The notes beneath the pieces are model-generated. The model was not told the origin of the DNA and made no database searches. It worked only from the letters and a program-made list of their open reading frames with translations. Both the position numbers and the translations under genes were made by a program. Shown here piece by piece: positions 13,401-26,262 of a stretch of 64,000 nt of DNA; within the stretch, counting starts at the first letter, position 1, and the number at the start of each line of letters is the position of its first letter. Origin of the DNA: Telmatactis stephensoni (lineage: Eukaryota; Cnidaria; Anthozoa; Actiniaria; Isophelliidae); assembly GCA_029948255.1 (NCBI GenBank), contig JALIZF010001874.1, forward strand, positions 310,001 to 374,000, read 5' to 3'.

Positions 13401-16400
13401 TCAATAACTGAGACTATAACCATCTAATATCATCTCTGTATAGACACTAATAGATCGTCTAACCATTAAACATACAGTAAAACCCCATTAGGAAGACCAC
13501 CTACAGACCAAAAACAACAGTCTGACTACAAACAATGCTACAGAAAAAATAATGCAAATTTAATGTAAAGCACACATTCATGCATAAAACATAGAAATAT
13601 AAACAATATACCACACCAAAACAAAAGGACAATATGATTATTTTGCAAGAGATTAGTACTAAAAATACATATGTGGTTTATTTTTAACATTGATTGATTG
13701 ATTATTGACAATGTAAAAAAATACACCAATGTAATGTAAAATACACATATTATAAAACAAAAATAAACTGCAGAAACAAAAAAACAATTAATATTTAGCT
13801 AAAACTACTAAAACTACATATGATATATATAATATCTTAAGTAAAAAGATAGATTTTATTGATAGTTCATACATGTACAATATTTTATAGTCAGGAAAAA
13901 AATTGAATGTTAATCCCCATTCATTGGGTTTAAATATATCCATGGCATAGATTGGTTTTCATAAACCCGTGAAATAAATACTAGCAGTTAACTATAATGT
14001 GTAATAATCAAACAAGAACAAAAGAAAACAATAGAATTAGAGTCTGCTAATGTGTATTAGTTTAGTATCTATTTCACGAGTTTATGAAAACCACTCTACA
14101 AATTACTAAATAGCACAAAATAGTGATAATTAAATAATAGAAAACAATAGAATTTACATGAAATTGCACAATTAGTATTACAAAAATTTCATGGATATAC
14201 TGTTTGCACTCTACCCGATAATATGATCATTAAAATACTAGAGAGGCAAACTTAGATCTATTTAATAGTGTCCTTAACATGTCACTGATATCATAATAAT
14301 AGTGATAATTATATTACTAATTGCTGATATAATTACTAATTACAATATTGCAGTAATTAAGGTTTGCACAATGGTTAGGTAATTTATAATTTTAGCACAC
14401 AGGTTAACCCTCTAGTATTTTTGAGTCATACATGAAAACAATAGACTTAGCTCTAAAGCTTGGATTTAAGTCGCAGTAACATCATGTAAATGTGTCTAAT
14501 GACTATATCCATGAAACAAATCATTGTCAAAACTTTTAAGTTAAATTAGTTGAATAGACAAAAAATGTAAGACACCAACTACAGCAGTGTCTTTTGGTCT
14601 TACTGGTGCAATGAACCATATGAACTCCAAATTCGACACAGAATACTGAAAGATTTACACACAAAAATTTGACAGTAGATTGAAATCTAAGGTGATTGAT
14701 ATCTGAAATTCACAAATTTCTAACAGCTTTTGCAATGTGTACAAAACATTATTCCCTTTCTTCAATATTTTTTTCTTCTTTTGAAATTGAAGTACTTACA
14801 TACCAAGAATATTTGAATGGTGCTTGAGAATGAAAATAAACAAAGCTAATGACTCCAATGTACATTTTTGAACACTTACAGTATTAATTAATGTGTATTT
14901 CAAAAGGCCAAACATTTTGATAGATGAACTGCATTTCGTAACCCACAATAAATCTAAGCGTGGCCTTTGTGCATTGAAATGGAAAGTTCATCTGATGTTA
15001 CTGGGTTCCAAATATCTGTCATTATGGTGTAATCCTTATACTGTAAAACACATTTCATGTAAAAAAGAATGATAGTTATAAGCAGTCGATGAAATTGAAA
15101 GAAAAACCATTTCAATGCAAAAAGCCAGTTTAGTGTAAAAAGCCGGTTAAATGTAAAAAAGCTATTTGAATGTCCTTTGTAAAACTATTACTTAATTAAG
15201 TTGTTTGAAAAGCGATTTGACAAGTATGAAAACAGTAGAGACTGACACAAGTAATCCTATCGTAAAGAAAACGTCATAAAATCATTTGAAAACACAAAGA
15301 GAAAACCCCCTTCAATTGCAGAACGCCATTTGAATGTAAAAACCATTTGTATGCCCCTTGCAAAACTATTGTTCGAAAAACGGTTCGACGAATCCGGGAA
15401 ACAAAGCAGCATGTCAAGTAATGCTTAAACAAACAGAAAATATATTTTATTACAGTCAGAAATGTAGTTCTAGTAAAACTTACTGAAATGAGTTTATTGC
15501 ATAAATCGATAGACAAATGACACAGTCGTAACGGAGCAAAAAAAAATTGTGTATTTCGTCTACTTTGTTTGTTGATCACGAAATCGATCACATGCGCGTG
15601 ACTCCAAGTCTGGTGGAATTCGACAAACCAAAACTGAACTCCGCTTTAAAAATAACTCTAAAAGAAAGGCATATCACAAGTTTTTAGCAAAACCGTTGTT
15701 TAAACCGTGTGGATGTTTTATATTAGAGCCCGTTTGCCAAGTAGACATGAAAGAGAGGAAACAAGATTGTTGCCCATGGGTCGAGTTCCACATCCGGTCG
15801 TAAATTTTTGACAGCGCTGACCAAAATTCATTTCACAGCCACATTAATTTTTTTTCGATAAGAAATAGTAGTGCCAGTTAATGATTTTCCCTTAACAGAA
15901 ATGTCAAGATGAAATTGACATTACAAATGACTAAAAAATGTGAAATTGACAAGCCGTTCAAGCGACATCTTCGATCGACATGCTCAGAGAACAATGCGTG
16001 ACCCTTACGACCGGGTCGACGTTTCGCTCCAGTTAGCCAGAAAAGTGCGCACAAACGCATGAATAATCCGCCTTTTTGTCAACCAACGAACAGAAAAATC
16101 CCCGTAATTCTCAATGATCCTTTCCTGATTTGAATAAAAAAGTCCTAGAAAATTCTTCCAAACCTAAAGGCATTCAAGCATCATGAGTTTCTGTTGACTT
16201 ACTCCTTGCCCTCACACGTAAACATGGGACCTATTGTCCAGAAGCGATTTAATTCTCCCTAACTAGCACAATTTTAAAAGACACCACGAGTCCTGTAACA
16301 CAAAGAATACCCTCTCCAGCACTTCCTCCCTTTTTCAAATACTTCTAGAGTTGAATTTTCACCCATTAATAAATAGAACCAGGCTAAGGGAATATAAACA

Positions 16401-17500
16401 ATATTGGACAATGACCAAAATCGGAGTCGATTATGACATGTCTTCGATTACAAGACAACCAGAGAAATTTTTCTTACGCGAAAAACAGGTCTAAACAAAT
16501 CGATAACATGAGTAGTGATATATCGTAGCATGTGAATTACGTATTCTATAAAAATTTATTCTACACCAGCCATTGAAGGTTATTTTAGCAACGACCTGTA
16601 TCTAAGAACTCGATTTGCTATAGATACAAGGAGGACTGCTGCGGGTTGATCAACAACAATGATACTCGATAAAATAAAAGGAAGTTAGAATAATAGAAAT
16701 TATCTTAATAATAACTCAACTTTATTTAGAGCACAGCTTGTGGCATAAAACAGCTCACGTTTTAGAGTAGGCTCGCGAAGTAGAAATTGTGATGAACGCT
16801 AAACTCTATCATCGAAATAATTGATTCTAAAATTATGCCTTGAATATACTAGATATTGTTTTTGTAATGGAAACATTTTGGTGATAATGGCCCAACTCGA
16901 TTCATTTCAATTCATCAACTACATAGAAATCAACTGACCCAATACAGGTCTCAATGAACCAGCCAAATCTACACAGCCATACGTTTCCAAGGGCATAAGC
17001 CCAGACGATAAATACATTGCACACTACATGCATTTTATACACAAACCTTTCTTGGACTTTGCCCCGATTTTGAGCTTGGAAGGCCATGTTATATTAGTGG
17101 ATGTTTCATCCATAATCTACAATCGTAAAGCACACACACGAAAGTTTATACACAGACTCAAACGATTAAGTTATAGCCTTGGACAATACGAGCTAATTGA
17201 TCGTGGTCCATTACCTTTCTAAAGAATTCCTCTCCACTTTCGCCGTAGCCATCTTCTGCAGCTAATGTAAGAAAATAACAGCATTAGTCCGTGCAAGTGG
17301 TATGGCAACAAATCTTATTCAGAGAAAAAAGAATTTAAAGTCTCCGCGCGTAGTTTTATACCCTGTAGCATTTGCTCGAGCTTTCGACGGTCCACGCGGA
17401 ATCTCTCCTCAATAAAATCAGGGTCTCTATCTTCATATACATCGCTCTCGAATACATCAGTCTCTTCATCACAACTTTCGGGATCCGCTGCTGTTCTCAT
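666..17500 (-). CDS. BICC1: Bicaudal-C homologue, KH-domain RNA-binding protein (23 coding exons, C-terminus off the left edge)
   Basis: Family knowledge: BICC1 is a cytoplasmic RNA-binding translational regulator with tandem KH and KH-like domains and a C-terminal SAM domain. Exons read here, 5' to 3': 17362-17500, 17215-17261, 17047-17116, 12206-12285, 11939-12023, 11555-11628, 11293-11346, 10863-10985, 10198-10263, 9496-9540, 8997-9106, 8090-8186, 7520-7580, 7241-7314, 6034-6517, 5685-5888, 4777-4820, 4522-4549, 2914-2977, 1780-1792, 1218-1257, 921-1024, 666-722. All junctions are AG/GT and all phases join, giving 2163 nt, 721 codons. The start ATG at 17500 precedes an acidic N-terminus and the family motif EERFRVDRRKLEQMLQ. 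Human BICC1 is about 974 residues, so the SAM domain should lie left of base 1. The least certain exons are the 13-nt one and the last. Confidence 0.95.
1551..1700. repeat. 35-bp tandem repeat, about four copies
   Basis: Unit contains TACGTGCGTATTTGCGTAAC followed by TACGCTACTGACTAA; copies start near 1551, 1586, 1621 and 1656 with one or two differences. It lies in a BICC1 intron. Confidence 0.9.
2665..2812. repeat. Inverted-repeat element R1 (MITE-like)
   Basis: Ends GTTTTCGTATGAGTG and its inverse GTCGTATGAAAAC, with a core CTATAAAAACATT shared with other R1 copies. No coding capacity. In a BICC1 intron. Confidence 0.65.
3490..3778. repeat. Inverted-repeat element R2
   Basis: Right end CGTGTGTCCGGACCTTT matches the ends of the copies at 8403 and 53764. 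Internally rich in GCGCGCAACA/TGTTGCGCGC motifs and self-repeats. The left end is degraded. Confidence 0.55.
4188..4330. repeat. CAT/CGT trinucleotide-rich simple repeat
   Basis: Imperfect runs of CATCAT and CGTCGT. They create spurious Asp-, Ser- or Met-rich open frames on both strands that are not genes. Confidence 0.85.
4777..6517 (-). CDS. BICC1: BICC1 exons 15-17: Ser/Pro-rich linker
   Basis: Exon 15 (6034-6517) opens with SVIIKSAERNANNIYTAR, matching the end of the last BICC1 KH block, then becomes serine- and proline-rich with a seven-proline run near residue 500. Exon 16 (5685-5888) repeats SP/SPxG motifs. Exon 17 (4777-4820) is 44 nt. Phases 1-1-0 join without a stop. Low-complexity linkers between the KH block and the SAM domain are typical of this family; the exact residues are not conserved. 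The open plus-strand frame over 5579-6124 is its antisense shadow. Confidence 0.88.
7241..17261 (-). CDS. BICC1: BICC1 exons 2-14: KH/KH-like RNA-binding block
   Basis: These exons encode residues about 47-375, the full KH array. The first KH carries WPSKLKIGAKSKK (about residues 73-85). The second has the GKGG loop in IIGKGGYNIKK (GKGG at 132-135), followed by GCHIHFPDSNR. A KH-like segment follows with MLPLVLMFELP and TVIVRGSQ. The third full KH has the GRNG loop in IIGRNGSNIKHI (282-285), then SFPD and a second PLVLMFD stretch, ending with VSVKPKPKQPSK. Both classical GxxG loops are intact, so RNA binding is expected to be preserved. The third intron (12286-17046) is the longest of the gene, 4.8 kb, and holds AT-rich sequence with one hairpin element and no other coding signal that I see. 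Confidence 0.95.
7350..7430. repeat. (GA)n microsatellite
   Basis: About 80 bases of near-pure GA in the BICC1 intron just upstream of exon 14 in transcript sense (between exons 13 and 14). Confidence 0.95.
8403..8628. repeat. Inverted-repeat element R2
   Basis: Starts GGCCTGGACAAACGA and ends CGTGTGTGTCCGGGC, terminal inverted repeats of the R2 family; interior GCGCGCAACATT motifs. Sits in the BICC1 intron between the exons at 8997-9106 and 8090-8186. Confidence 0.7.
9740..10090. repeat. Tandem duplication, period about 166 bp
   Basis: The stretch GACAAATGTTTCTAGTATTT... and AAATTGGGTGGTCAA (from 9741) recurs at about 9907 with small changes. It lies in an intron of BICC1 and accounts for the open frame at 9789-10202. 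Confidence 0.75.
12505..12620. repeat. Degenerate R1 element
   Basis: GACCGTGCCAGTGCTATG, then AAAAAACATT and TTCTCACAGTCA match the R1 layout with many changes. In the long BICC1 intron 3. Confidence 0.45.
13954..14092. repeat. Hairpin-forming inverted repeat
   Basis: GGTTTTCATAAACCCGTGAA at the left pairs with TTCACGAGTTTATGAAAACC at the right, about 140 bp overall. MITE-like, no coding capacity. Confidence 0.7.
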
Positions 17501-20500
17501 AGTTCTGACAACCTAGACCGTGGAGAGCTAACCGAGTGTGTAGTTCGGTCTACGCTCTGATCGCAGCAAAGTTCTGCGGTCAATTCTCTTGGCCAATCAG
17601 GTGTGAAGAATGACGTATAGCCACGCCTATGGTAACATGAAGTATCAATTAATTTGAACTTTCAATTGACCAATGAAAACACGTCATTTGTACCCCTAAT
17701 TGTTATTATTTGGGCTATAAGTCCACTAATCAACTGTAATTAAGCACTGGGTAAAAAACCACAGTGTTTGCAACCAAATTAACAAACACTTGGCAGAAGG
17801 GGGTATTTAACGCTAGATGAAAAACCGCTTTGACAAGCGATAACTGAAGGTGAAAATCTCCACTCAACTGAGATATGAATATTTTCTGCTTCAATGAAGA
17901 TTCGAGTTCGAAACTTTCAAAAATTGCAACAATTTCTACGTGCATTCTCCGTTAATCTTTATAGGATTTAAAAATGGATTTAATTTTTAGATATTTTATA
18001 ATGAAAATATTAATACTAATTCATAAACACTTCGTGAGCCGCACCTCGAAGCAAGGGGAAAATGTAGAAGCGACCCCTTAGAAAAAAATATATATATATT
18101 TTTGGATTTGCAGGAAAAAAATCCGGGATTGCTAATTGTATGGGTCATTCGCCATTCTGCCTCGATGATCAAGTCAGTTCACTTGGTTGGAATGCATCCC
18201 AGCGCGATTTTTTCTCTCATGCTCCACTTGTCATATAACTATTATTTTCTTTTTTTGGTATTGTGATCTTAAATATATAATCACACCACTGAGATTCTTG
18301 TTAAATCAGTTCGTAGCAGGAAAAAAATCTATTTTAATTAGCTTAGTTTTGAGATTATTGTATAGTACCGTCAAAATATTCAGTCGTGGCTGAGACGATA
18401 GCTTCGAAAAGAATCTTTTTTCGCGAGGTTTTTCAGTCATTATTCATGCAGAGCAAGAACGGTTCGACTGTTTTCGAATGAAGGAATACGGCTTCTCTTT
18501 CATTGAACTCACTTATCAAACAATGAACGGGTGAAAACGGCTGTCTTGTTCTGATCAGACAGTAATATTAGATTTCCCAATTTTCATTGAAAAATAAGAT
18601 CAAAGGAAGAAAAGTTCTACAATACAACGGTATCTGATCGTTTTTATTTCGATTTTTCGCTTATAATCCACTTAAGTTTTTTTTACGAAAAATTGAAGAT
18701 ATATATAATGGATTATACTCTTTTTGAACCAGTGGATCCATAGTTTTTGCTTCAAATGTCATGAAACACTTGTGTCCTTTGATCCACTGCGGCAAGAGTA
18801 TGCGAGGTACTGCTGAGGTACAACTGAATGATCTACGATTAACTGAACCCGTGTAACGTTGTGTCCCTTCACCTCGATCGAGAAAACGCTTATTCAATAA
18901 CAAAACTTCACATTACAAAAAACAATCACTAGTTGAATTATTTTTAGTCCAATGTTTTTCATTCCAATAGCCTGACATGAGGCAATTCCAGGTCTTTTCG
19001 CTTGAATTCCAAATCATAATCGCTGCCTGACTCCGAAGTGCTTATCGCCATGCTTTCGCCGCTTCATCGGAGCGAGAGCGGGTTGCTACATTTCTGATCA
19101 GTGTTATGACCCAACGAAGTTAGGCCATTAAGGGGGTGCTTGGATCATAGCAGTCCAATGACCTTCATCAATAATGTTGTCTTAAGCGTTTGTGGTTTGT
19201 TTGGCGAATCAGTGGTTTTAAGGGCGTATTATAAAGACGGGTCTGTGCTTGACTTCAAGTCGGTTTCTTCCGATCACTCAGGGCCAACAGGGATCGAACA
19301 TGACCGCAAATAAGCTAAAAAAGCTAGGAATTCCAAATCCAATTCGCTTCTAACTTATTCTCCTAACTTACTTGATAAATCCCTCCATCAAAAAATTGTT
19401 TTTTTGTTTGTTTGTTTGTTTGTTTATTTCGTTGAGTATCCCAAGAAAAAATCCTGCATGAACCGCGTTCATTTCAAGATTTAACTTGAAACTCCATCAA
19501 AATGAGCCAGTTTCACTGGACATTGAAAATATTTTTAGCTTCAAGGTAGTCATTTAGTTGTAATACAATGAACATTGAGTGAATTTTAGTTTGGGAGACA
19601 AATAATATAGAAGGGGATTTTGTAAAAGCACATGCAGTGATACTACTAAGGTCTACCTAATTATAACGGAAGTCGAAACATCGTTTACTCAATTCAGTAG
19701 CGGTTTTCAATCGCTCTAGATCTCGGTTTGGTGTCTTTATTTAATGGCTAATTTTCTTTTATTTTACCAAACTACTAATTGGGCCTGCCTCGGTGTTTCA
19801 TATAACCATCGGTGTTTAGCAAGATGACTGTTCTGAACGGTTCAGCCGTCTCCTATTGTGGGTCGCTTTTCTTCTCACTAGGGCAGAAAAAGATCGTATA
19901 CCTATGTTTGTTTGTTTTGTCCTGTTCTTGTTATGTTTGTTTGTTTGTTTGTTTGTTTGTTTGTTGTTTTTGTTTTCCTATTAAATAACTTCCATCTAAT
20001 CTCTGCGAGAATATGGTTTTCTTCCTACTTGGTATTTCAGGGCCTTTAGAACGTGAGGTAGCGGAACGTGTGAAAGGGATATCAGACAAAGGTCCATTGA
20101 GCCCGGAAGGTCTTAGCGATGCACAATTTCCTTTGTAAATCATTCTATTTTAGTAAATCCTATCAGACAAAGCACTGTAGGAGATAAAGCGTTTGCCAAG
20201 AAACTTACTACATATTAATTGATGTAGCTTGCTTTTTAAAAGCTTTTGTTTTCTTTGGTGGGAATGGACGGGGGTGTGTTCGTAAAGAAGTCGATTGCTC
20301 AAGGGGACAAACTTTCGAATGACACGCTACAGTGTTTGGTTACCAGTCACAAAATAAAGCGTTTGCCAAGAAAGCTTTTTGCCAAAAAAAAGAGACTAGC
20401 TGTTAAGTGATGCGGCTTCTAAAAGCTCTGGTGACGCGTTTACTGTCAAACTTTCAAGAGATATTCTTGGAGGGACGCACTGCCTAGTAAGGACTTCGCT

Positions 20501-23500
20501 TAGGACGTAGTCTGAGATATTAATACCTCGCTATTTTGAACTACCATTTCAAATGATTGATTGGTTCCTTTTGGATTTTGCCTGGATTTAGTTGCACCGG
20601 AACTATTCGAGAGAGCTTTCTTTCAAAGAAATCCCCAATAAGTACGATAAGTATATACTTTACAAGTGTAGTATACTTGACAGTGGAACCTGTTCGACTT
20701 TGTCTTCGCCCTAGTGGCGATTTGTACTCTTGAATAATACTTGGGCCTTTTTGAGAGTGTGCCAGGTAATGAGGACACAAGAATAACCAAAATCCAGATT
20801 CCGAGTGCCTTTTAGCAGTGAATGTCTTTTTACAAACAACATTTGTAATAAAATTTTTGTATTCAGAACAGTGCATTTTCGATTTTTCTGCGCTCAGCGC
20901 ATTTTTGCAAATCAAAGTGTTGAGAAACACGCACGTAGGCCGAACATATTGGTATAAATTGTACATTTAAAGCCTACAAAGGTTTATTTCGTTGCAGAAG
21001 ACGATACGGGCAATCATATTCTTGTGAACACAGCTGGACATGCAGAATTTTGTACTATTTATAATATATGATCCTCAATGGTCTAAGCTTAATCGTGGTT
21101 ACACCGGTTGTAAAAAACTCGGACCCGTGGTCCACACCATGCAGCAGAAAATTAGTAGATACATAAGTAGAAAAAGTGGTCTGGGATGCGTTTATATATG
21201 CTGGTGTTCGGCAACTTGTATAAACAAGTACTGTACTCAATTTTAGAGATGTCTAAATGACCTTCCAAGCCGTGTCCGTGGCTTACGGGAAACCAGCTAA
21301 TACGTGTATTACAAGGCATTCTACACCTAATCATACTAAGGACATGGGATGATTGTCTGTGAGGAAATGAGAAAAGTCACGAGAGGATGTAGAGGAACGA
21401 AATTGTCCAAATTCCTTTGCGTGCGTCCTGATCTTTTAACGGGACAGAGGCAGACAGACAGGACAAACATAGATAAACACATAAATTGGGCTGTAGTTAA
21501 TTTCTAAAGAATATATTTCACGCTGTCGAGGCTGATGATCAACGACGAGAACCGTGAAACGGTCGTATTCTGATTGGCTTACTAACTTGTCATGGGGCTC
21601 CTTATTGGTTGAATTTTCAGCACTGAAGCCTTGACCGAACCACCATACCCGTATTCTTATGGGCTTACGGTTCCAACATGGTCTCTTGATTGGCTGAATT
21701 TTCAGTACCGTAGTCGTGACCGGTACTGTATATCCGTACCGATACGTAACGCAGCCATGACCGTAACTTCGAATTTTGATCGATGGGCTGACGGTCCGAA
21801 CGGGGTATCCAGGTTGCAAGACCATGATAAAACTACATTTAGTTATCCTGTACTCCCCTCTGTCTCAAACAGTGGTCTCTAAATGACAGCCGTTATTTTC
21901 GAAATCATGGAAAGTCATGGAAAATCTCAATTTCCACTTTCATATTCCTCCCTGAGCTAGTTCGGTTTTCTTGCTTTGTTTTGCGGTTTGTTTTGATCGT
22001 GTCATGAAAAAATTTAGTCAGTTATTGTAAAGCTATCCAATGGCATATGAAAAGGATTTTTGTGGTGTTTGAAGTAGTCACCATGGTAATATGATGTGTT
22101 TATACTTGCAGCTGATCAACCTGCGGTTTGGTGGTTTGTACCCGTGACAAAACAAACGACCGTACAACATATATTTGATATAGCGAGCGCGCTGATTGGC
22201 TGGCTACCGTATTTATATCAGAGAACAGACACATGGCTCGAACTGAAACATCGAAAAATATTTTATAAAGGAAATATAAAACGATCGTTTATGTCTCTGT
22301 ACACCTGTTCTTCAGCTTAGTTTTCTTATCCTCTATATCTCCCAGCGTGTTATATCACAGTACAGAGACATGCGGGCGCGTTACAAATTGCTTGACCAAT
22401 AGTTTATAAATAACAACTGGTTGACCATGAGCTACTCTGAAGAAGTGTTAGCTTATTTAGTTTTAATACCTTTATATGAAGGCAGGGTAACCACAACAGC
22501 TATCGCCGATTACTGTGCACCCTGTAGTGTAGTAGGACAGGCCACACTCATATGACAACTTCATGGCTACTCTCCCCGAATAGTGGTGTGGGTTCTTTAA
22601 CATCCCTCCAATGCAAGCAGTATGTGCAGTAGTTTTGGAGAGACGGGACCAATGGTTTAACGCGAGCCGCTCGCGCTCGCAATGGTTAATTATTATATTA
22701 TCCCACATATTAAAGTGCACTTAACCCTCTGTTATCAGTTCCCATTTTTAGGAAAAGTTGGAGTATTTCTAATGACTTGTACGAAAAAATTACGCGATTT
22801 GAATAAATTGCGAATTTTTTACACAATCTTAAATTTTTTCAAAACACTTTCAAAAAACTTAAGTCTGTATAGACGTCACACTCTTTTGTACGTTTCAAAA
22901 GTTTATTCAAAATTGTGCAGTACAAAAGAGTGTGTCGTCTACCCAGGCGGACATTTATTTACTCCGACTTCAGACTCTTAGGAATTGCAGCTTTTGCTGG
23001 GCTTTTTTCGCCTATAAATACGAAAAATCAGTTTTTAGCAGCTTTGAGTAAAATTCAAAGTGTGTTCAAAATCTACATCACTTCAGCGATCGAGTTAGTC
23101 AACCAAGTTCGCATATATGATCATATATTCTCAGGTGTGCCACCACAGGAAGCTCAAAGTCCCTTTTTAATTGCCGATGTTTAGAATTGGGTAAATGCTT
23201 TGGAATTCATTCAAGTCGAGTCATTTTATCGTAGACGTTCTTAGAAATGGTCGGACTTTTTATCAAAATTGGAAATAACAGGGGGTTAGGCGCACTTTAA
23301 GCTACAAAACACTATAGTGTTGGGAAGAGCTTTTTTGATCAATTTTGCTACATTTCTTTGTTGCCGTGACAAATCTGGTACATTTCAGTGTGCTACATTT
23401 CTGTGCTTTAAATTGTTTGCAGCACGTGTTAGGTTTGAAAATAAAATTCGAGCATAAATTGCAACCACCAATAAGGCGGGATCATTAAAATGCTACAGTG

Positions 23501-23590
23501 CTTTATGGGGGGATCAAGCAAATTTTACTGTTTCAACAAAAAATCCCCCCAGGCGATAAATAATGACCGATCCCTTATGTAAATCTCTTA
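17501..23590. other. Intergenic stretch, no supported gene
   Basis: BICC1 5' flank and beyond. Immediately upstream of the BICC1 ATG an ATTGGCC (CCAAT-type) motif at about 17592 is the only promoter hint. Homopolymer and GTTT repeats occur near 19400 and 19935. Open frames of 60-141 codons (for example 20541-20966) show no family match and fit chance. Confidence 0.5.
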
Positions 23591-23599
23591 TAGTTTGCA

Positions 23600-24110
23600 G
23601 TGAACTCTATATAACACGGACATCCTCAGGACAACCTATAGTGTTCGTCATAGAGAGGTGTTCAGTCATCTCTTAGCGAGTTTAAAACATCAGATCAGTG
23701 AAACAACACATCCGTTTTTCCAGACTGTGACCAGCAAATGGTCTGTTGTAGAGGTGTTCGTCTTAGAGAGTTTAGTTAAATGCAACAACGGAGTTCTGGC
23801 AGACAGTGACCAACAAATGTAGTGTTCGTTGTAGAGAGGTGTCTATATTATAGAGAGAGTTTAGTTACAATGAAACAATAGATTTTTGGCAGAGTGACCA
23901 GTTACGGTGATACAACAGATTTTGGCAGAGTGACCAGCTAATGCTGCCTGTTGTAGAGAGGTGTCCGTCTTATAGAGAGAGTTAATTAAGTTACGGTGAA
24001 ACACCAAAATGTTTTGACGGAGTGACCTGCAAATGGTGTCTGTTGTAGAGAGGTGTCTGTCTCAATGAGATGTCTGTTGGGAGAGAGTTCAACGTAGAGA
24101 CGTTTGAACC
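23600..24110. repeat. Imperfect tandem repeat array
   Basis: Several irregular copies, roughly 80-120 bp, share GAGTGACCAGC, TGTTGTAGAGAGGTGT and TTATAGAGAGAGTT. Spacing varies, so the array is old. Confidence 0.75.
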
Positions 24111-24450
24111 ACAACTCATTTGGCGCATCCCCGTCAAAAGAGCAAAATACAGTCGAACCTTTCCTTGTGTCTTTGTTTTACGCCTGGGTTAATTCTTAGT
24201 TAGTTGCTAACTATTAGTTGATAACTAAATACTAATACGCCCTAGACAGTAAAAATTGTTTCACACTTTTCTGGCATGCATTCTACTTTTTTTGAGGTAT
24301 TTTTCAGTATATAAGTCAGCAAAGATAGGAATTACAGATACAGTTTTAACCATTTGATTTTTTTCTCCATACTCATCGATAAAGGAATTTACATGTTTAA
24401 GATTCGTTCAATCATTTGTTTTTGAGTTGGTTACCTTTTATTTAATTAGG

Positions 24451-24545
24451 GATAAACAAATCTTGTGTTGCCACGCCCACCTTAATTAGAGTCGGGTACG
24501 TTTTAGGGGTCATTTTTAAAATTTCCGACGAGCATCCCTACCCTC
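24451..24545. repeat. Partial R5 element end
   Basis: TTAGGGGTCATTTTTAAAAT then TCCGACGAGCATCCC matches one end of the full copies at 34884 and 63606, and CCACGCCCACC matches their interior. Confidence 0.65.
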
Positions 24546-24938
24546 CGATATATGGGAGCTCCCCCCCCCCTCCCCCGGGATGAGTGGTCGGTTATCGGGA
24601 AGACTGTAGCAGCAGTTTTAGGTTGATAGAGTATTTTAAAGGGTTGGTTATTGTTACGTTCAGCACTTGAGCTATACCGACAGGTACGTAGATTGATGAC
24701 ACCTCCCACACTTCCAATAAGGTTAGTCGCGCAAAGGGATTCAAGTCGAGGACTCCCCTTTTTCCGGCCCCCCTTTAGCCCATCGCCCGTAAATGTAATC
24801 ACTTACTCGCCGTTCGGCTTTGGTCTCATGTTTAGCAGTGAATTGCAAGTGAAGTGATTTGGGGAATAAGGTAAGCTATTCCGTGCATTAATTTCATATT
24901 AAATCCTTTGGCAATCTTTGACAATTTGGCTACCTTGG

Positions 24939-25437
24939 GCCCGTTCCATACACCGAACCTGTCACATGCCTAACGAGCTTTCCCCACCCCTTGCGTGACA
25001 TTTTAAATGTTACGTTAATCCAACAAAAACAAAAATATAATATTTAAAAAGAGCACACCGAAATTAGTAAAGGTGTTATGGGCTGTCGAAATTTTCTTTA
25101 ATTTTTCGGTAGAAACGTTCGCTGCATGTGGGCAACAGCTTGTCCAACGTTTCTATAGGAAAAAAGCAAACTTCGGCAGCCCATAACGATTTTTTGCTAA
25201 ATTATGTCAGTTGTCGCTAAAAATAGAAGCCTGAAGGTTGGGGCGATATGTCAATCATGTCAATCATTGTGGCAACGGGGTCTGTCGTAAGAGAGAGAGA
25301 GAGAGATTAGTGGATCGACAGAATTAAGTAGTACGCCGTCTGAATCAACCACCACTCCAAAGTTGAACTAGTATCAGGTACGGCAGCTATTAAGCAAGAT
25401 TAAGTAGATGACGGGTTCGACGTATGGAACAGGCTTT
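24939..25437. repeat. Inverted-repeat element R3
   Basis: Left end CCCGTTCCATACACCGAACC; right end GGGTTCGACGTATGGAACAG, its inverse. Interior is non-coding. A second copy is at 41844-42131. Confidence 0.75.
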
Positions 25438-26228
25438 ACTAATCGCTAGTCGCTTTCCGTTCGACGTCCTTTCTTGAAATAGTCGTAACATACCTTGAAA
25501 TAGTACTTTTATAATCCAATTTTGAGATTAATCATGCACCGATCTGGACTTATGCACGAAATGACCCCCTTCCGCCCTATTCCGATATTGCGTTTTGAAT
25601 GATTTGTTTTGACAAATGTGGAAACTAATGTTTTGTCTTGGCTGAAGTTTTTGGCCTCCGCTAGGGCGACTAAGGAATGCCGATAAGAAACAATGCTCTT
25701 TTCAGTCTTTTCAAGAGTACTGAAACTGAAAATTCTCTAAAAATCTAGCCGCCTTTTTTAAGTTTTAAAGGTGTTTGTTTATTGCTAGATTTTCTTAATA
25801 TAGAATCAAATTCACAAATACTTGCCAAAAATGGTGCGCTCAAACTGAAAGTTTGTCGCAGCGTGTCGTGTGTGTCGTCGCCCAGTTTGCCGACCAGAAG
25901 TGGTTTAGCTCTAGCTAATCCGTAGGTTGCATGGAGTTGCAAGGGGAAGGTTGGGGGTTCGACTCACCAACCACTCGGGGCCTTAAAATAATCGAGAAGG
26001 TGCTGTATTTGTAATTACATCTGCAAATCATGGTTAGACTTACACGTCTTACCTTTTCGATTAAGGACATTAAACAGCAGGGCCCCATCTCTCCACAATA
26101 CGCATTTACCGGGACATTCACCCTGCATTGGAGGAACGAAAATGAACCCACAACACCATGATCATGCCCGAAGAGCACGGATCGAGTTCCAGGTGTGTGC
26201 TTGTGTGTCAGTGTACTAGTCCTTAATC

Positions 26229-26230
26229 TG

Positions 26231-26262
<32 letters not shown>
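26229..26262. repeat. (TG)n microsatellite
   Basis: About 17 TG units. Confidence 0.95.

Noticed and set aside
20541..20966. 141-codon minus-strand open frame
   Set aside because: No start context, no family resemblance, no splice partners; length is plausible by chance.
21436..21825. 129-codon minus-strand open frame
   Set aside because: Covers repeated GATTGGCTGAATTTTCAG units and shows no coding pattern.
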